Under the pieces are notes generated by a model. It ran no database searches, had not been told where the DNA came from, and saw only the letters and a program-made list of their open reading frames with translations. Shown in pieces: positions 63,262 through 64,000 of a DNA stretch of 64,000 nucleotides. A program made the position numbers and the translations under genes. The DNA is from Flavobacterium lotistagni (GTDB lineage: Bacteria; Bacteroidota; Bacteroidia; Flavobacteriales; Flavobacteriaceae), in NCBI RefSeq assembly GCF_011392125.1, contig NZ_JAAJBU010000007.1, positions 114,492 through 178,491 on the forward strand, given 5' to 3'. Every line of letters begins with the position of its first letter. The stretch's first letter is position 1.

Positions 63262-64000
63262 ATGAAAACAAGATTACTAATTTTCGTTTTGATCCTGACA
63301 GCCGCTGCGGGTTTTGCGCAACAAGATGCCCAATTCACTCAGTACATGTACAACACGATCAATGTCAACCCGGCCTACGCAGGTTCGCGCGGGGTGATGA
63401 GTATCTTTGGCTTGCACCGTACCCAATGGGTGGGTTTGGATGGCGCTCCGGTAACCAATGCCTTATCGATGAACACGCCCATCAACAACAGTAATCTAGG
63501 GCTCGGACTTTCGGCCATCAACGACCGTATCGGGCCTACCGTAGAGAATACCCTTTCTGTAGATGTGTCATACACCGTTCAGACTTCTGAAACCAGAAAG
63601 CTCTCTTTCGGGGTAAAAGGTACCGGGAATTTCTTCAATCTCGATGCTTCTCAGTTAAATCCTGAACAAGCCAACGACCCATCGCTGGTGAACTACAACA
63701 AGTTCTCGCCTAATGTTGGGGCCGGTATCTACTGGCATTCTGATAAGTCTTATATCGGAGTTTCGGTGCCGAACTTCATTCAGACCAATCGTTATGACTC
63801 TGATAATGTGGCGATTTTTAAAGAAAGAATCAACTACTACCTCATTGCAGGATATGTGTTTGATCTGAATCCGAACATCAAGTTCAAACCGGCTTTGCTT
63901 ACCAAAATGGTTACCGGTTCGCCTTTACAAGTGGATGTTTCAGGAAATTTCATGTTCTATGACAAATTCGTCGTAGGTGCTGCCTACCGCTGGGATGCTG
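63262..64000 (+). CDS. PorP/SprF family protein, 3' end cut off by window
   Basis: Open from ATG 63262 to the window end (246 residues seen). Signal peptide MKTRLLIFVLILTAAAGFAQ, then QDAQFTQYMYNTINVNPAYA, the PorP/SprF family opening, and repeated amphipathic strands of an outer-membrane barrel (for example YKKF-like turns and GAGIYWHSDKSYIGVSVPN). Roughly the last 60 residues are missing. It is the partner expected for the upstream type B adhesins and is about as long as the first PorP/SprF gene at 16909-17835. Confidence 0.9.
   Translation, partial: MKTRLLIFVLILTAAAGFAQQDAQFTQYMYNTINVNPAYAGSRGVMSIFGLHRTQWVGLDGAPVTNALSMNTPINNSNLGLGLSAINDRIGPTVENTLSVDVSYTVQTSETRKLSFGVKGTGNFFNLDASQLNPEQANDPSLVNYNKFSPNVGAGIYWHSDKSYIGVSVPNFIQTNRYDSDNVAIFKERINYYLIAGYVFDLNPNIKFKPALLTKMVTGSPLQVDVSGNFMFYDKFVVGAAYRWDA

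Noticed and set aside
1..64000. tRNA or rRNA genes, phage or transposase genes
   Set aside because: None of their conserved segments were seen on either strand.

Overview
This window comes from a member of the Bacteroidota, most likely a Flavobacteriaceae genome close to Flavobacterium. The grounds are its gliding/type IX secretion genes (porX, two porP/sprF-type genes, several cargo proteins with type A or type B sorting tails), bacillithiol-type YtxJ, a PNGase F relative, promoters of the Bacteroidota form (TTG, about 20-23 nt, TAnnTTTG), and a moderately AT-rich sequence with strong use of ATG and occasional TTG/GTG starts. No rRNA, tRNA, phage, transposase or CRISPR array was seen. The only RNA gene is RNase P RNA (rnpB, minus strand, about 46811-47112).

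Layout. 1-9.8 kb: tail of an NTF2-like protein, YtxJ, ClpB, a small secreted TonB-C-like protein, a membrane-anchored LuxR-type regulator followed by a DUF4199 protein, an M1 peptidase, and a PKD/T9SS cargo gene. 9.9-13.9 kb: porX, tsaE, alanine dehydrogenase, DUF4258. 13.9-19.7 kb: a type B cargo/adhesin, a PorP/SprF protein and an OmpA-PD40 protein in one operon. 19.8-26.3 kb: a large metzincin protease, an ABC exporter and an esterase. 26.4-32.6 kb: proline dehydrogenase, aroB, then arginine decarboxylase, a deoxyhypusine-synthase-like enzyme and a hyperacidic protein, and a deoxyinosine glycosylase. 32.6-41.5 kb: DinB, PEP carboxylase, Lrp, M14 peptidase, acyltransferase, a spermidine-synthase-like protein, a GH114-like protein, a K+ channel and kdsB. 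41.5-47.4 kb: a repeat-rich stretch with a PNGase F-like cargo gene, a RecD-like helicase, DUF3822, rsmD and rnpB. 47.4-53.3 kb: dnaX split across two frames at an A10 run, a TMEM175-type channel, and a sixA-ppk1-gppA polyphosphate operon. 53.5-64 kb: two paralogous giant type B adhesins separated by a small secreted protein and followed by a PorP/SprF gene cut by the window end.

How the genes work together. PorX is a regulator of type IX secretion. The PorP/SprF proteins are outer-membrane partners usually paired with type B cargo, and the cargo itself (adhesins, PNGase F, PKD protein) is present. SixA, PPK1 and Ppx/GppA form a compact polyphosphate cluster. Arginine decarboxylase plus the DHS-like enzyme point to an unusual polyamine branch.

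The most notable signals outside ordinary genes are: (1) a dispersed intergenic element of about 57-96 bp with conserved ends and a variable hairpin, six copies in both orientations; (2) a second family built from four ACTMAGGN octamers plus a poly-A tail, eight modules at three loci, five of them as a 79-bp tandem array; and (3) the dnaX A10 recoding site, expected to give a 361-residue gamma and a 571-residue tau form.
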